Origin: Pseudomonas sp. EpS/L25
GTDB taxonomy: Bacteria > Pseudomonadota > Gammaproteobacteria > Pseudomonadales > Pseudomonadaceae
Assembly (NCBI RefSeq): GCF_001512295.1
Contig: NZ_LNUP01000002.1
Location: forward strand, 994,263-1,058,262
Reading direction: 5' to 3'
DNA: 64,000 bases
Shown here piece after piece: positions 17,298-26,427 of the stretch. Positions within the stretch are counted from its first letter, which is position 1; every line of letters begins with the position of its first letter. Below the pieces are notes generated by a model, which had not been told where the DNA came from, ran no database searches, and was given only the letters and a program-made list of their open reading frames with translations. The position numbers and the translations under genes are program-made.

Positions 17298-17475
17298 CTC
17301 AGGGCCTTTTCAACGTCTCGCGAGCTAGAGACAAACAAGGCCTAGGCGGCCCCACGAAAATAGCTGAGGAAGCGGATCGGACCCGCGCTCGGGTTTACAG
17401 GTAGTAAATGAGCATTCCGAAGCCATTTTCAACGCCGTTTGGCCGACGCGCAGCAGACTTTGAACAGGTTCTCAG
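17298..17475 (+). repeat. Dispersed MITE-like repeat, copy 1
   Basis: About 178 bp with imperfect terminal inverted repeats: CTCAGGGCCTTTTCAACG at the left, and at the right the reverse complement of CTGAGAACCTGTTCAAAG. It starts 6 bases after the fliG stop. The centre carries CACGAAAATAGCTGAGGAAG and GACCCGCGCTCGGGTTTAC (17380-17398), then GTAAATGAGCAT. The same blocks recur near 44.6 kb and, inverted, near 48.7 kb. It encodes nothing visible. Confidence 0.85.
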
Positions 17476-17479
17476 GGGT

Positions 17480-17495
17480 TGGCCTGTGCTTTGCT
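17480..17495 (+). promoter_or_regulatory. Sigma-54 promoter of fliH
   Basis: TGGCCT, five bases, TTGCT, with GG (17481-17482) and GC (17493-17494) at the spacing of 12 seen in the fliE, fliK and flhA boxes. It lies directly after the right end of the repeat and about 37 bases before the fliH ATG. Confidence 0.75.
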
Positions 17496-17532
17496 AATGC
17501 CCTGTCAGTAGCGGTTTTCTGACGGATAGGTG

Positions 17533-18309
17533 ATGAGCAAAGAATCGGCGAGCGAACTGATCAGGGCGCGGGACCTGGAGGCCTTCGACGTCTGGCGACT
17601 GCCGGCCTTCGACAGCTTCGACGAGCCTGCGCAGACGCCTGCGCCCGCCCCCGAACCGGAGCCGCAACCGGAGGCCTCGATCGAGGAGGTGCCGGTCGAG
17701 GAAGTCCAGCCGATCACCCTCGAAGAACTGGAGGCGATCCGCCAGGAGGCCTATAACGAGGGCTTCGTGACCGGCGAGCGCGATGGCTATCATGCCGGGC
17801 AGCTCAAGGCGCGCCAGGAAGTCGAAGCCGCCCTGGGGACCCGACTGGCCAGTCTGGAAACCCTGATGGGGCATCTGCTCGATCCCATCGGCGAACAGGA
17901 CCAGGCCCTGGAAGCGGGGATGGTCCAGCTGGTGCGTCACATCGTCCGCGAAGTCATCCAGCGTGAACTCAAGCTCGATTCCAGCCAGCTCGCGCAGGTA
18001 GTACGGACCTCGCTCAAACTTCTGCCGATGGGCGCCGAGAACATCCGTATCCACGTCAGCCCCCAGGACTTCGAGCTGATGAAGGCCTTGCGGGATCGGC
18101 ACGAGGAAAAATGGCGCATCCTCGAAGACGAGGCGCTCATGCCCGGCGGTTGCCGGATCGAGACCGAGAGCAGCGTCATCGATGCCAGTATCGAGACCCG
18201 TCTCGCGCAGGCGCTGACGCAGCTGGCCGAACAGCAGCGGCAGCAGGCCACCCAGCCCCAGGACCCCGACTTGCACATCGATATCCAGGAGCCGCCCCAT
18301 GCGTCTTGA
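17533..18309 (+). CDS. fliH: Flagellar export apparatus regulator FliH
   Basis: A 258-residue stator-like regulator that dimerises on and restrains the FliI ATPase, docking it at FliN. The N-terminus [21 protein letters not shown] is the Pseudomonas FliH signature carrying the Trp implicated in export-gate docking in other systems. Pro/Glu-rich linker at 35-65, then [18 protein letters not shown] helices and the C-terminal [20 protein letters not shown] domain shared with V-ATPase subunit E-like proteins. Start at ATG 17533, just after an in-frame GTG. It overlaps fliI by 11 bases. Confidence 0.95.
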   Translation: MSKESASELIRARDLEAFDVWRLPAFDSFDEPAQTPAPAPEPEPQPEASIEEVPVEEVQPITLEELEAIRQEAYNEGFVTGERDGYHAGQLKARQEVEAALGTRLASLETLMGHLLDPIGEQDQALEAGMVQLVRHIVREVIQRELKLDSSQLAQVVRTSLKLLPMGAENIRIHVSPQDFELMKALRDRHEEKWRILEDEALMPGGCRIETESSVIDASIETRLAQALTQLAEQQRQQATQPQDPDLHIDIQEPPHAS

Positions 18310-19645
18310 CCGCTTGAGTTTCGAACGGCGCCTGGGCGGCTATGAAGAAGCCATCCGGGTCGAGCAGCAGCCGGTGATCGAAGGCCGCCTGCTGCGCATG
18401 GTCGGCCTGACCCTGGAAGCCGAAGGCCTGCGCGCGGCCGTGGGCAGTCGTTGCCGCCTGATCAATGGTGGCGGCTACCAACCGGTGGAGGTCGAGGCCG
18501 AGGTGATGGGCTTCAATGGCGACAAGACCTTTCTCATGCCGGTGGGCAGTCTGGCAGGCATAGCGCCGGGGGCCCGGGTGGTGCCCGTGCCGGACACCGG
18601 GCGCCTGCCGATGGGCATGTCCATGCTCGGTCGTGTGCTGGATGGCCTGGGCAATGCCCTGGACGGCAAGGGCCGCATGCGCGCCGAAGACTGGGTGCCG
18701 ATGGATGGGCCGACCATCAACCCGCTCAAGCGCGAACCCATTTCCGAACCGCTGGACGTGGGCATTCGCAGCATCAACGGTTTGTTGACGGTGGGGCGCG
18801 GTCAGCGCCTTGGCCTGTTCGCCGGTACCGGTGTCGGCAAGAGCGTGCTGCTCGGCATGATGACCCGCCTGACCAAGGCCGAGATCATCGTGGTCGGGCT
18901 GATCGGCGAGCGGGGTCGCGAGGTGAAGGAATTCATCGAGCACATCCTCGGCGAGGAGGGCATCAAGCGCGCGGTGGTCGTGGCCTCGCCAGCGGACGAT
19001 GCACCGCTGCTGCGCCTGCGGGCGGCCATGTACTGCACCCGGATCGCCGAATACTTTCGCGACAAGGGCAAGAACGTCCTGCTGCTGATGGATTCCCTGA
19101 CCCGCTATGCCCAGGCCCAGCGCGAGATCGCCCTGGCCATCGGCGAGCCGCCGGCCACCAAGGGTTATCCGCCATCGGTGTTCGCCAAGCTGCCGCGGCT
19201 GGTGGAGCGGGCCGGCAACGCCGAAAAGGGTGGGGGTTCGATCACGGCGTTCTATACTGTATTGTCGGAAGGCGACGACCAGCAGGACCCCATCGCCGAC
19301 TCGGCGCGGGGTGTGCTGGATGGTCACTTCGTGCTGTCGCGCAGGCTGGCCGAGGAGGGGCACTATCCCGCCATCGACATCGAGGCGTCCATCAGCCGGG
19401 TCATGCCCCAGGTGGTCAGTCCCGAACATCTGCGCAGCGCCCAGCGCGTCAAGCAGCTCTGGTCGCTCTACCAGCAGACCAAGGACCTGATCAGCGTCGG
19501 TGCCTATGTGCCCGGTGGTAATGCCGAAACCGATCTGGCGATCGCCCGCTACGCCCCCATGCAGCAGTTCCTGCGCCAGGGGTTGCGCGAAAGCGAGTCG
19601 TTGGAACAGAGCGCCGCCAATCTTCAAGCTGTGTTGGGAGGCTGA
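18299..19645 (+). CDS. fliI: Flagellum-specific ATPase FliI
   Basis: Type III export ATPase, 448 residues, homologous to F1 beta. Walker A AGTGVGKS at 175-182, the [10 protein letters not shown] catalytic glutamate region, Walker [13 protein letters not shown], and the family signature [16 protein letters not shown]. It energises or stages substrate entry into the flagellar export gate together with FliH and FliJ. Coupled to fliH by overlap and followed by fliJ after 6 bases. Confidence 0.97.
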   Translation: MRLDRLSFERRLGGYEEAIRVEQQPVIEGRLLRMVGLTLEAEGLRAAVGSRCRLINGGGYQPVEVEAEVMGFNGDKTFLMPVGSLAGIAPGARVVPVPDTGRLPMGMSMLGRVLDGLGNALDGKGRMRAEDWVPMDGPTINPLKREPISEPLDVGIRSINGLLTVGRGQRLGLFAGTGVGKSVLLGMMTRLTKAEIIVVGLIGERGREVKEFIEHILGEEGIKRAVVVASPADDAPLLRLRAAMYCTRIAEYFRDKGKNVLLLMDSLTRYAQAQREIALAIGEPPATKGYPPSVFAKLPRLVERAGNAEKGGGSITAFYTVLSEGDDQQDPIADSARGVLDGHFVLSRRLAEEGHYPAIDIEASISRVMPQVVSPEHLRSAQRVKQLWSLYQQTKDLISVGAYVPGGNAETDLAIARYAPMQQFLRQGLRESESLEQSAANLQAVLGG

Positions 19646-19651
19646 TAGATC

Positions 19652-20095
19652 ATGAAAGGCAGAGCTGAACGCCTGGCACCCGTGGTGGACATGAGCGAGC
19701 GCGAGGAGCGCGACGCGGCCCAGCGCCTGGGGCAGTGCCAGCAGCAGCTGGCCCAGGCCGAATTCAAGCTTGGTGAGTTGCAGCGCTACCGCGAGGACTA
19801 CCAGCAGCGCCTGGTGGTCAATGGCAGCCGCGGCGTCACCGGTCAGTGGCTGATCGGCTATCAACGCTTTCTCAGCCAGTTGGAAGAAGCCATCGGCCAG
19901 CAGGAGCGCAATGCCCAGTGGCATCGCGACGTGGTGGCCAAGGCTCGCACCCAATGGCAGGAACGTTATGCGCGCCTGGAAGGCTTGCGCAAGCTGGTCG
20001 AGCGCTATCGGCAGGAACAGCGGGTGGTGGAAGACAAGCGCGAACAGAAACAGATGGACGAGTACGCTCAACGCGCGCGCTCGGCCTATCTTTAG
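19652..20095 (+). CDS. fliJ: Flagellar export chaperone FliJ
   Basis: A 147-residue, highly charged coiled-coil protein, Glu/Gln/Arg-rich along its length, as expected for the FliJ stalk that sits in the FliI hexamer and touches FlhA. Recognisable elements are ERDAAQRLGQCQQQLAQAEFKL and QLIGYQRFLSQLEEAI-like helical blocks. It ends fliHIJ. The following Hpt gene starts 45 bases later in the same direction. Confidence 0.92.
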   Translation: MKGRAERLAPVVDMSEREERDAAQRLGQCQQQLAQAEFKLGELQRYREDYQQRLVVNGSRGVTGQWLIGYQRFLSQLEEAIGQQERNAQWHRDVVAKARTQWQERYARLEGLRKLVERYRQEQRVVEDKREQKQMDEYAQRARSAYL

Positions 20096-20139
20096 AAGGG
20101 GCCGTTCGCGCTCCTCGTCCTCCGCTCAGTGAGACCCTG

Positions 20140-20496
20140 ATGTTTTCCACTCATCTCGATCCGGACACGCTCGCCACCCTGCGCGATTGCATGGAGGAGG
20201 AGTACGTCGGACTTATCGACACCTTCCTCGCCGACTGCGACGAGCGTATCGCGGCGCTCAAGCGCAGCGTGATCGGTGGCGACGCCGAGCAGGTTCGCCA
20301 GCTGGCCCATAGCTTCAAGGGCAGCGCGGGCAACATGGGCGCTGGTCCCCTGGCGCAACTGTGCAAGGACGTGGAGGAGGGCGCCCGCCGCCGTGCCTCG
20401 ACGGCCGAGCTGGCCATGGGGCTGGCGGCGATCGAGCGCGAGTTCGCCATCGTCCGCATCCTCTTCAAGGTCGAACGTCAGCGCTACGCGACCTGA
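20140..20496 (+). CDS. Orphan histidine phosphotransfer (Hpt) domain protein
   Basis: A 118-residue single Hpt domain. The phosphorylatable histidine lies in LAHSFKGSAGNMG, with helices before and after matching HptB/ArcB-type four-helix bundles. In other Pseudomonas flagellar loci this spot holds an Hpt gene together with a STAS anti-sigma antagonist and a response-regulator phosphatase (as in HptB-HsbR-HsbA, which ties flagellar and biofilm control to FlgM). Neither partner is present here between fliJ and fliK. Start taken at ATG 20140, in frame inside a longer open stretch. Confidence 0.88.
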   Translation: MFSTHLDPDTLATLRDCMEEEYVGLIDTFLADCDERIAALKRSVIGGDAEQVRQLAHSFKGSAGNMGAGPLAQLCKDVEEGARRRASTAELAMGLAAIEREFAIVRILFKVERQRYAT

Positions 20497-20524
20497 GCCT
20501 CGTCAAAGCGCTGGCGTTTGCAGC

Positions 20525-20540
20525 TGGCGCGTAACTTGCT
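20525..20540 (+). promoter_or_regulatory. Sigma-54 promoter of the fliK operon
   Basis: TGGCGC, five bases, TTGCT, with the conserved GG (20526-20527) and GC (20538-20539) 12 apart, 34 bases before the fliK ATG. Confidence 0.8.
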
Positions 20541-20573
20541 AGGTATCGGAAAACCCGTCATTCGGAGCATTCC

Positions 20574-21983
20574 ATGGCCGTCGTGCCCGATTTTCTACTG
20601 AATACCGCGACTTCGTCCGCCACCGCCGGAAGGCCCGTGGTCAAGACTCCTCCTGTCCAGGATCGCTCCGTGGCGTCGGAGCGTTTCGCCGACGTCTTCG
20701 CCCAGGAACAGCCGCGCGAAGCGGCTCGCAGCGAGAAGCCGCGCGATACCGGCGACACCAGGTCCACCAGCCAGGCGCGCAAGAACGAGCCGGCGCGGGC
20801 GCGCGAGGGGGATGATCGGGCGAAGCGCTCCGCCGACGATGACCGTGCCGCCGATGCCAAGCCGACGGACCCGGCGGCAAAGACTGATGAGCAGCCGGCA
20901 ACCGCTGCCGACGGCGACGGCAAGACCTTGCCGGTCGCCCAGGAGCAGGACAGCCAGGAGCCAGGCGCCACGCAGCTGGATCCACTGTTCCTGCTCGGCA
21001 TGACTGGCCAGTTCCCGACCCCGGCCGTGACCCCCGTCCCGACGACTCCGGTGGCGACGAGCACCCCGACGGCAGCCACCCAGACCACCGCGACCACCTC
21101 CCAGGCACTCGATCCGGCTGCCATTCTTGGCGCGGCGACAGCCCTGGGGACCCAGACATCCGCCACGGGCCTGCCGAGCGCGGCGCTGCCCGGTGCCGCC
21201 AAGCCCGGTGACACCGCGATCCAGGACGAGGGTCTGGCGCAGCTGCTTGGCCAGGCTCCGCAGCAGGGACAGGGGGATGCCAACAAGGCGGCCACCACCG
21301 CCAACAACCTGGCGGCGCAACTCAATACCCTGGTGCCGGACCCGTCCGCTCCGCCGCCTGGTGCGGACCAGGCCGCCGCGGCGTCCCTGGCCGCGACGCT
21401 GGAGCAGGGGGATGCCAAGGATGCGGCGGTCCCGAGCAAGGCGGATGCCTTCGCCGACAAGCTCACCGCGCTGTCGCAATCGCTGAGCACGCCGGCGCAG
21501 ACCGCTCGCCCCGTCAGCGCCACCGTTCCCGGCCAGGCGCTCAATCCCCAGGCCGGCAACTTCAGCGAGGCCGTGGTCGACAAGGTTATGTGGATGTCCA
21601 GCCAGAACCTCAAGACCGCCGACATCCAGATGGAGCCGGCGCAATTGGGCAAGCTGGAGGTACGCATCGACATGACCCAGGACCAGACCCAGGTGACCTT
21701 CGCCAGTCCCCATGCGGATGTGCGCGAGGCCCTGGACAATGGCAGCCAGCGGCTGCGGGAACTCTTCGCCCAGCAGGGCATGAATCTGGCCAACGTGAAC
21801 GTCTCCGACCAATCCTCCGGGCAGGCCTGGCAGCAGTCGCAACAGGGCGGCCAGAGCGATGGTTCACGCCGTGGCCGCGGGGATGCGGCGAGCGGTGGCG
21901 AGGAGGAGCCGCTGGCGAGCGTCGGCGAAACCCGTGGCTCCGCGACCCTGGCTGCGCGCAGCCTGGTCGACTACTACGCGTGA
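20574..21983 (+). CDS. fliK: Flagellar hook-length control protein FliK
   Basis: A 469-residue molecular ruler that stops hook growth and flips export specificity by contacting FlhB. The N-terminal two thirds is low-complexity, rich in Ala, Thr, Pro, Asp and Gln, as in other FliK proteins. The conserved C-terminal domain (about 330-430) contains LKTADIQMEPAQLGKLEVRI and HADVREALDNGSQRLRELF, the FlhB-binding region. Preceded by a sigma-54 box and the first gene of fliKLMNOPQR-flhB. Confidence 0.95.
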   Translation: MAVVPDFLLNTATSSATAGRPVVKTPPVQDRSVASERFADVFAQEQPREAARSEKPRDTGDTRSTSQARKNEPARAREGDDRAKRSADDDRAADAKPTDPAAKTDEQPATAADGDGKTLPVAQEQDSQEPGATQLDPLFLLGMTGQFPTPAVTPVPTTPVATSTPTAATQTTATTSQALDPAAILGAATALGTQTSATGLPSAALPGAAKPGDTAIQDEGLAQLLGQAPQQGQGDANKAATTANNLAAQLNTLVPDPSAPPPGADQAAAASLAATLEQGDAKDAAVPSKADAFADKLTALSQSLSTPAQTARPVSATVPGQALNPQAGNFSEAVVDKVMWMSSQNLKTADIQMEPAQLGKLEVRIDMTQDQTQVTFASPHADVREALDNGSQRLRELFAQQGMNLANVNVSDQSSGQAWQQSQQGGQSDGSRRGRGDAASGGEEEPLASVGETRGSATLAARSLVDYYA

Positions 21984-22104
21984 TGGCGGCCACCGGCCGG
22001 CAGGTGACAGCCTCGGCTGCACCTGCTATATCCCCTTCGCATCAATAAGTTAGCCGCGCTGCCCGGCAAGGGTGGCGCTCCGGACAAGGGTCGGTCGAGC
22101 GTAT

Positions 22105-22626
22105 ATGGCGAAGAAGCAGGCGCCTGCGGCAGAGGGTGCAGCCGCGGAAGGCAAGGGCAAGGGCAAGCTCAAACTCATCATCATCATCGTCGTGGCCCTG
22201 CTGCTGGTGATCGGCGCCTCGGTGGGGGCGACCTGGTTCCTGCTCGGCAAGAAGAGCGCCGAGCCCGAGCACGCCGCGGCGGCCGCACCTGCGGCGCCGG
22301 TGCACCTGGCGGCGGTCTACCAGCCGTTGCTGCCGGCCTTCGTGGTCAACTACAACGCCGAGGGGCGGCAGCGCTACATGCAGGTGACGGTGACCCTGAT
22401 GGGGCGCGACCAGGCGCAGATGGATGCGCTCAAGGCGCAACTGCCGCAGGTACGCAACCAGTTGGTCATGCTGTTTTCCGGCCAGGACTTCGCTAGTCTG
22501 GTCACCCCGGTGGGCAAGGAGATGCTACGCCAGCAGGCGACCAGCAAGGTTCAGGAGCTGGCGAAGAAACTGACCGGCCAGACCGTTATCGAACAGGTAC
22601 TGTTCACCAATCTCGTCCTGCAATAG
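22105..22626 (+). CDS. fliL: Flagellar basal body-associated protein FliL
   Basis: A 173-residue single-pass inner membrane protein that surrounds the stators and supports motor torque. Lys-rich cytoplasmic start, one transmembrane helix LIIIIVVALLLVIGASVGAT at about 29-48, an Ala-rich linker, and a periplasmic stomatin-like domain (VNYNAEGRQRYMQVTVTLMG through GQDFASLVTPVGKEMLRQQ). Start at ATG 22105; the upstream in-frame codon at 22072 has no good binding site. A 121 bp gap separates it from fliK. Confidence 0.93.
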   Translation: MAKKQAPAAEGAAAEGKGKGKLKLIIIIVVALLLVIGASVGATWFLLGKKSAEPEHAAAAAPAAPVHLAAVYQPLLPAFVVNYNAEGRQRYMQVTVTLMGRDQAQMDALKAQLPQVRNQLVMLFSGQDFASLVTPVGKEMLRQQATSKVQELAKKLTGQTVIEQVLFTNLVLQ

Positions 22627-22634
22627 GTACCGCC

Positions 22635-23606
22635 ATGGCCGTGCAAGATCTGCTCTCCCAGGATGAAATCGATGCCCTCCTGCACGGGGTCGACGATGGC
22701 ATCGTCGAGACCGAGACCGACGTCGAGCCGGGCGCGATCAAGGGGTACGACCTCACCAGCCAGGATCGCATCGTCCGCGGTCGCATGCCGACCCTGGAGA
22801 TGATCAACGAGCGTTTCGCCCGCTACACCCGGGTCAGCATGTTCAACCTGCTGCGGCGCTCCGCGGACGTGTCCGTGGGTGGCGTGCAGGTCACCAAGTT
22901 CGGCGAGTACATCCATTCGCTGTACGTGCCGACCAGCCTGAACATGGTCAAGATGAAGCCGCTGCGCGGTACGGCGCTGTTCATCCTCGACGCTCGGCTG
23001 GTGTTCAAGCTGGTGGACAACTTCTTCGGTGGTGACGGCCGCCATGCCAAGATCGAAGGCCGCGAATTCACCCCCACCGAGCTGCGGGTGGTGCGCATGG
23101 TGCTGGACCAGTGCTTCATCGATCTCAAGGAAGCCTGGGGTGCCATGCTCGACTGCCAGTTCGAGTACATGAATTCGGAGGTCAACCCGGCGCTGGCCAA
23201 CATCGTTAGCCCCAGCGAAGTGGTGGTGGTGAGCACCTTCAACATCGAGCTGGATGGCGGCGGCGGCGAACTGCACGTGACCATGCCCTATTCGATGATC
23301 GAGCCGATCCGCGAGATGCTCGACGCCGGCTTCCAGTCCGACGTGGACGACCAGGACGAACGCTGGGTCAAGGCGCTGCGCGAGGACCTGTTGGATGTAC
23401 GGGTGCCGCTGGAGGCGACGGTTGTCCGGCGCCAACTCAAACTCCGCGATATTCTCAATATGCAGCCCGGTGACGTGATCCCGGTGGAAATGCCCGAGGA
23501 GATGCTCATGAGAGCCAACGGCATGCCCACCTTCAAGGTCAAGATGGGCGCGCGCAAGGGCAACCTGGCCCTGCAGATTCTCGAACCGGTCAGCCGTAGC
23601 CGCTGA
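22635..23606 (+). CDS. fliM: Flagellar motor switch protein FliM
   Basis: A 323-residue C-ring protein. The N-terminal CheY-P docking peptide LLSQDEIDALLHG is at 6-18, followed by the CheC-like middle domain (GGDGRHAKIEGREFTPTELR) and the C-terminal SpoA domain (LEATVVRRQLKLRDILNMQPGDVIPVEMPE). It begins 8 bases after fliL and precedes fliN, so the switch genes are co-transcribed. Binding of CheY-P from the downstream che genes reverses rotation. Confidence 0.97.
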   Translation: MAVQDLLSQDEIDALLHGVDDGIVETETDVEPGAIKGYDLTSQDRIVRGRMPTLEMINERFARYTRVSMFNLLRRSADVSVGGVQVTKFGEYIHSLYVPTSLNMVKMKPLRGTALFILDARLVFKLVDNFFGGDGRHAKIEGREFTPTELRVVRMVLDQCFIDLKEAWGAMLDCQFEYMNSEVNPALANIVSPSEVVVVSTFNIELDGGGGELHVTMPYSMIEPIREMLDAGFQSDVDDQDERWVKALREDLLDVRVPLEATVVRRQLKLRDILNMQPGDVIPVEMPEEMLMRANGMPTFKVKMGARKGNLALQILEPVSRSR

Positions 23607-23662
23607 ACGATACCCGTTTTTCCCGTCCGGGCCGCGGTCCGGCGTTGCACGAGACACGAACG

Positions 23663-24127
23663 ATGGCAGAAAACCCCGAAGAACAAGCCCTGGCGGACGA
23701 ATGGGCTGCGGCCCTGGCCGAAGCCGGCGATGCCAGCCAGGACGACATCGATGCCCTGATGGCCCAGGGCACCTCACCGGCGGCACCCGAGGCGCCCAAG
23801 CCACCCAAGGCGCCGGTCGAGGAGTTCGGCCAGAGCAGCGGCGGTTTGACGGTGAGCGGCATGGAAGGACCCAACCTGGACGTGATCCTCGACATCCCGG
23901 TGACCATTTCCATGGAGGTCGGCCATACCGACATCTCCATCCGCAACCTGCTGCAGCTCAACCAGGGTTCGGTCATCGAACTCGACCGCCTGGCTGGCGA
24001 GCCGCTGGACGTGCTGGTGAATGGTACCCTGATCGCCCACGGTGAAGTGGTGGTGGTGAACGAGAAGTTCGGGATCCGCCTGACCGACGTCATCAGCCCC
24101 ACGGAACGCATCAAGAAGCTGCGGTGA
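23663..24127 (+). CDS. fliN: Flagellar motor switch protein FliN
   Basis: A 154-residue C-ring base protein with a SpoA domain in the C-terminal half ([20 protein letters not shown] through [21 protein letters not shown]). The N-terminal extension contains [12 protein letters not shown], which resembles the CheY-binding peptide of FliM; FliN of other species offers a second CheY-P site. The start at 23663 gives MAENPEEQA, the usual Pseudomonas N-terminus; an in-frame codon at 23645 is disregarded. FliO follows after 3 bases. Confidence 0.95.
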   Translation: MAENPEEQALADEWAAALAEAGDASQDDIDALMAQGTSPAAPEAPKPPKAPVEEFGQSSGGLTVSGMEGPNLDVILDIPVTISMEVGHTDISIRNLLQLNQGSVIELDRLAGEPLDVLVNGTLIAHGEVVVVNEKFGIRLTDVISPTERIKKLR

Positions 24128-24130
24128 TCC

Positions 24131-24544
24131 ATGAAGAGTCTGCTATTGCCGCTGGGCCTCCTGCCCCTGACCGCGAGCGCCGCCGAAGCCACTCATCCGG
24201 GGCTGGACGTGGGTGCCCAGCTCGGGCAGCTGTTGCTCGGCCTGCTGCTGGTGATAGGCCTGATCCTCGGCCTGGCCTGGTTGGTGCGCCGGGTGCAACT
24301 GCAGGGGTCGCGTGGCCAGCAGGCGATCAAGGTGGTCTCGATCCAGCACCTGGGGCCGCGCGAGCGGCTGGTGCTGGTCCAGGTCGGCCAGGAACAGATC
24401 CTGATCGGGGTCGCGGGCGGGCGCATCACGCCACTGCATACCCTGCGCGAACCGGTACGACTGGGCGAGGCCGACCCGTCGGCACCGGAATTCGCCCAGC
24501 GCCTGCTGGAACTCATCAGCCGCGATCCCAAGGCGAAACCATGA
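24131..24544 (+). CDS. fliO: Flagellar export protein FliO
   Basis: A 137-residue, single-pass membrane protein that helps assemble the FliP ring. A short signal-like start ([17 protein letters not shown]), one helix [22 protein letters not shown] at about 33-54, and a cytoplasmic small beta domain ([20 protein letters not shown] then [15 protein letters not shown]). The end overlaps the fliP start by 4 bases. Confidence 0.92.
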   Translation: MKSLLLPLGLLPLTASAAEATHPGLDVGAQLGQLLLGLLLVIGLILGLAWLVRRVQLQGSRGQQAIKVVSIQHLGPRERLVLVQVGQEQILIGVAGGRITPLHTLREPVRLGEADPSAPEFAQRLLELISRDPKAKP

Positions 24545-25338
24545 CCAGGCTGCGACTACCGGCCGGTCTCGGGCGCACCCTGGGCTGGCTGCTGGGATTC
24601 GCCGTGCTGCTGTTCGCGCCCCTGGCGCTGGCGCAGCAGGCGGGGCAGGGCAATCCACTGTCCGTCCCCGCCATCACCCTGAGCACCAACGCCCAGGGCC
24701 AGCAGGAATATTCGGTCAGCCTGCAGATCCTGCTGATCATGACGGCGCTGAGCTTCATCCCGGCGTTCGTCATGCTGATGACCAGCTTCACCCGCATCGT
24801 CATCGTCTTCGCCATCCTGCGCCAGGCGCTCGGGCTGCAGACCACGCCGTCCAACCAGGTGCTGGTGGGCATGGCGCTGTTCCTGACGTTGTTCATCATG
24901 GCGCCGGTGTTCGACCGTATCAATACCACCGCCGTGCAGCCCTATCTCAACGAGCAGCTCAGCGCCCAGGACGCCATCGGCCGGGCGCAGGTGCCGATGA
25001 AGGACTTCATGCTGGCGCAGACCCGGCAGTCGGACCTGGAGCTGTTCATGCGGCTGTCCAAGCGTACCGACATCCCCAGCGCCGACCAGGCGCCGCTGTC
25101 GATCCTGGTGCCGGCCTTCGTCACCTCCGAACTCAAGACCGCCTTCCAGATCGGCTTCATGATCTTCATTCCCTTCCTGGTCATCGACCTGGTGATCGCC
25201 AGCGTGCTGATGGCCATGGGGATGATGATGCTCTCGCCGATGATCATCTCCCTGCCGTTCAAGCTGATGCTGTTCGTCCTGGTGGATGGCTGGGCGCTGA
25301 TCATGGGTACCCTGGCCAGCAGTTTCGGCACCGTCTAG
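24541..25338 (+). CDS. fliP: Flagellar export gate protein FliP
   Basis: A 265-residue core protein of the export gate pore. Cleavable signal peptide (about 1-32, ending PLALAQQ) followed by four hydrophobic segments. Family motifs include [20 protein letters not shown], the central [20 protein letters not shown], and the lumen-facing methionines in that segment. Start is the ATG overlapping the fliO stop; upstream open sequence in this frame is shadow of fliO. Confidence 0.96.
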   Translation: MTRLRLPAGLGRTLGWLLGFAVLLFAPLALAQQAGQGNPLSVPAITLSTNAQGQQEYSVSLQILLIMTALSFIPAFVMLMTSFTRIVIVFAILRQALGLQTTPSNQVLVGMALFLTLFIMAPVFDRINTTAVQPYLNEQLSAQDAIGRAQVPMKDFMLAQTRQSDLELFMRLSKRTDIPSADQAPLSILVPAFVTSELKTAFQIGFMIFIPFLVIDLVIASVLMAMGMMMLSPMIISLPFKLMLFVLVDGWALIMGTLASSFGTV

Positions 25339-25365
25339 CGGTGCTCCCTCGCGTGGAGAAGCGAA

Positions 25366-25635
25366 ATGACCCCTGAAGTCGCCGTCGATCTGTTTCGCCA
25401 GGGTCTCTGGCTCACCGCACTGCTGGTAACCGTACTGGTGGTACCCAGTCTGATCGTCGGCCTGATCGTCTCCATCTTCCAGGCCGCCACCCAGATCAAC
25501 GAACAGACCCTGAGCTTCCTGCCGCGCCTGATCGTCACCCTGCTGACGCTGATCGTGCTCGGGCCCTGGATGGTGCGGCAACTGATGGAGTTCATCCAGG
25601 TCACGGTGACCAACATCCCACGGCTGATCGGCTGA
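25366..25635 (+). CDS. fliQ: Flagellar export gate protein FliQ
   Basis: An 89-residue membrane hairpin of the export gate with two transmembrane helices (about 15-38 and 50-75). The family phrase GLIVSIFQAATQINEQTLSF is intact. It lies 27 bases after fliP, preceded by a GGAGAAGCGAA ribosome binding site, and 3 bases before fliR. Confidence 0.96.
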   Translation: MTPEVAVDLFRQGLWLTALLVTVLVVPSLIVGLIVSIFQAATQINEQTLSFLPRLIVTLLTLIVLGPWMVRQLMEFIQVTVTNIPRLIG

Positions 25636-25638
25636 GCG

Positions 25639-26415
25639 ATGCTCGAGCTCAGCAACGCCCAGATCGGCGGCTGGGTCGGCAGCTTCCTTTTTCCGCTGTT
25701 CCGCATCGCCGCGCTGCTGATGACCATGCCGATCATCAGCACCACCCTGGTCCCGGTGCGGGTGCGGATGTACCTGGCGCTGGCGCTGAGCCTGGTGCTA
25801 GTTCCCACGCTGCCGCCCATGCCCCAGGTGGACGCCATCAGCGTCCAGGCCTTGCCGCTGATCGTCGAGCAGATCCTCATCGGGGCGGTGATGGGCTTCA
25901 GCCTGCAGCTGTTCTTCCACGTCTTCGTGGTGGCGGGGCAGATCATCTCGACCCAGGCGGGCCTGAGCTTCGCGTCCATGATCGATCCGGTCAACGGTGC
26001 CTCGGCGCCAGTGATGGGGCAGTTCTTCACCATGCTGGTGACCCTGCTGTTCCTCGCCATGAACGGTCACCTGGTGGTCTTCGAGATCCTCGCGGAAAGC
26101 TTCATCACCCTGCCGGTGGGCGACACCCTGAGCGTCGAGCATTTCCGCCAGGTGGCCGGGCGCCTGGGTTGGGTACTGGGTGCGGGTATCCTGCTGGTAT
26201 TGCCGGCGATCACCGCGTTGCTGGTGGTCAACATCGCCTTTGGCATCATGACCCGCGCGGCGCCCCAGTTGAATATCTTCTCCGTCGGCATGCCGCTGAT
26301 CGTGGTGCTGGGCATGGTCATCGTCTGGCTCGGCACCGCCGACATCCTCTCCCACTACGAAAGTCTCGCCAGCGAGGCGCTGCAATGGCTGCGCGAACTC
26401 GCCCGAGCCCGCTAG
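25639..26415 (+). CDS. fliR: Flagellar export gate protein FliR
   Basis: A 258-residue gate protein with about six hydrophobic segments that completes the FliP5-FliQ4-FliR1 pore. Conserved features are FRIAALLMTMPIISTTLVPVR-type N-terminal helix, EQILIGAVMGFSLQLFFH, and GLSFASMIDPVNG. It is followed 12 bases later by flhB with a GGAGG site, consistent with tight stoichiometric expression. Confidence 0.96.
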   Translation: MLELSNAQIGGWVGSFLFPLFRIAALLMTMPIISTTLVPVRVRMYLALALSLVLVPTLPPMPQVDAISVQALPLIVEQILIGAVMGFSLQLFFHVFVVAGQIISTQAGLSFASMIDPVNGASAPVMGQFFTMLVTLLFLAMNGHLVVFEILAESFITLPVGDTLSVEHFRQVAGRLGWVLGAGILLVLPAITALLVVNIAFGIMTRAAPQLNIFSVGMPLIVVLGMVIVWLGTADILSHYESLASEALQWLRELARAR

Positions 26416-26427
26416 GAGGTATGCCGC

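Noticed and set aside
18176-20071. A 631-codon minus-strand open frame over fliI and fliJ
   Set aside because: Shadow of fliI/fliJ; translation has no domain and no ribosome binding site.
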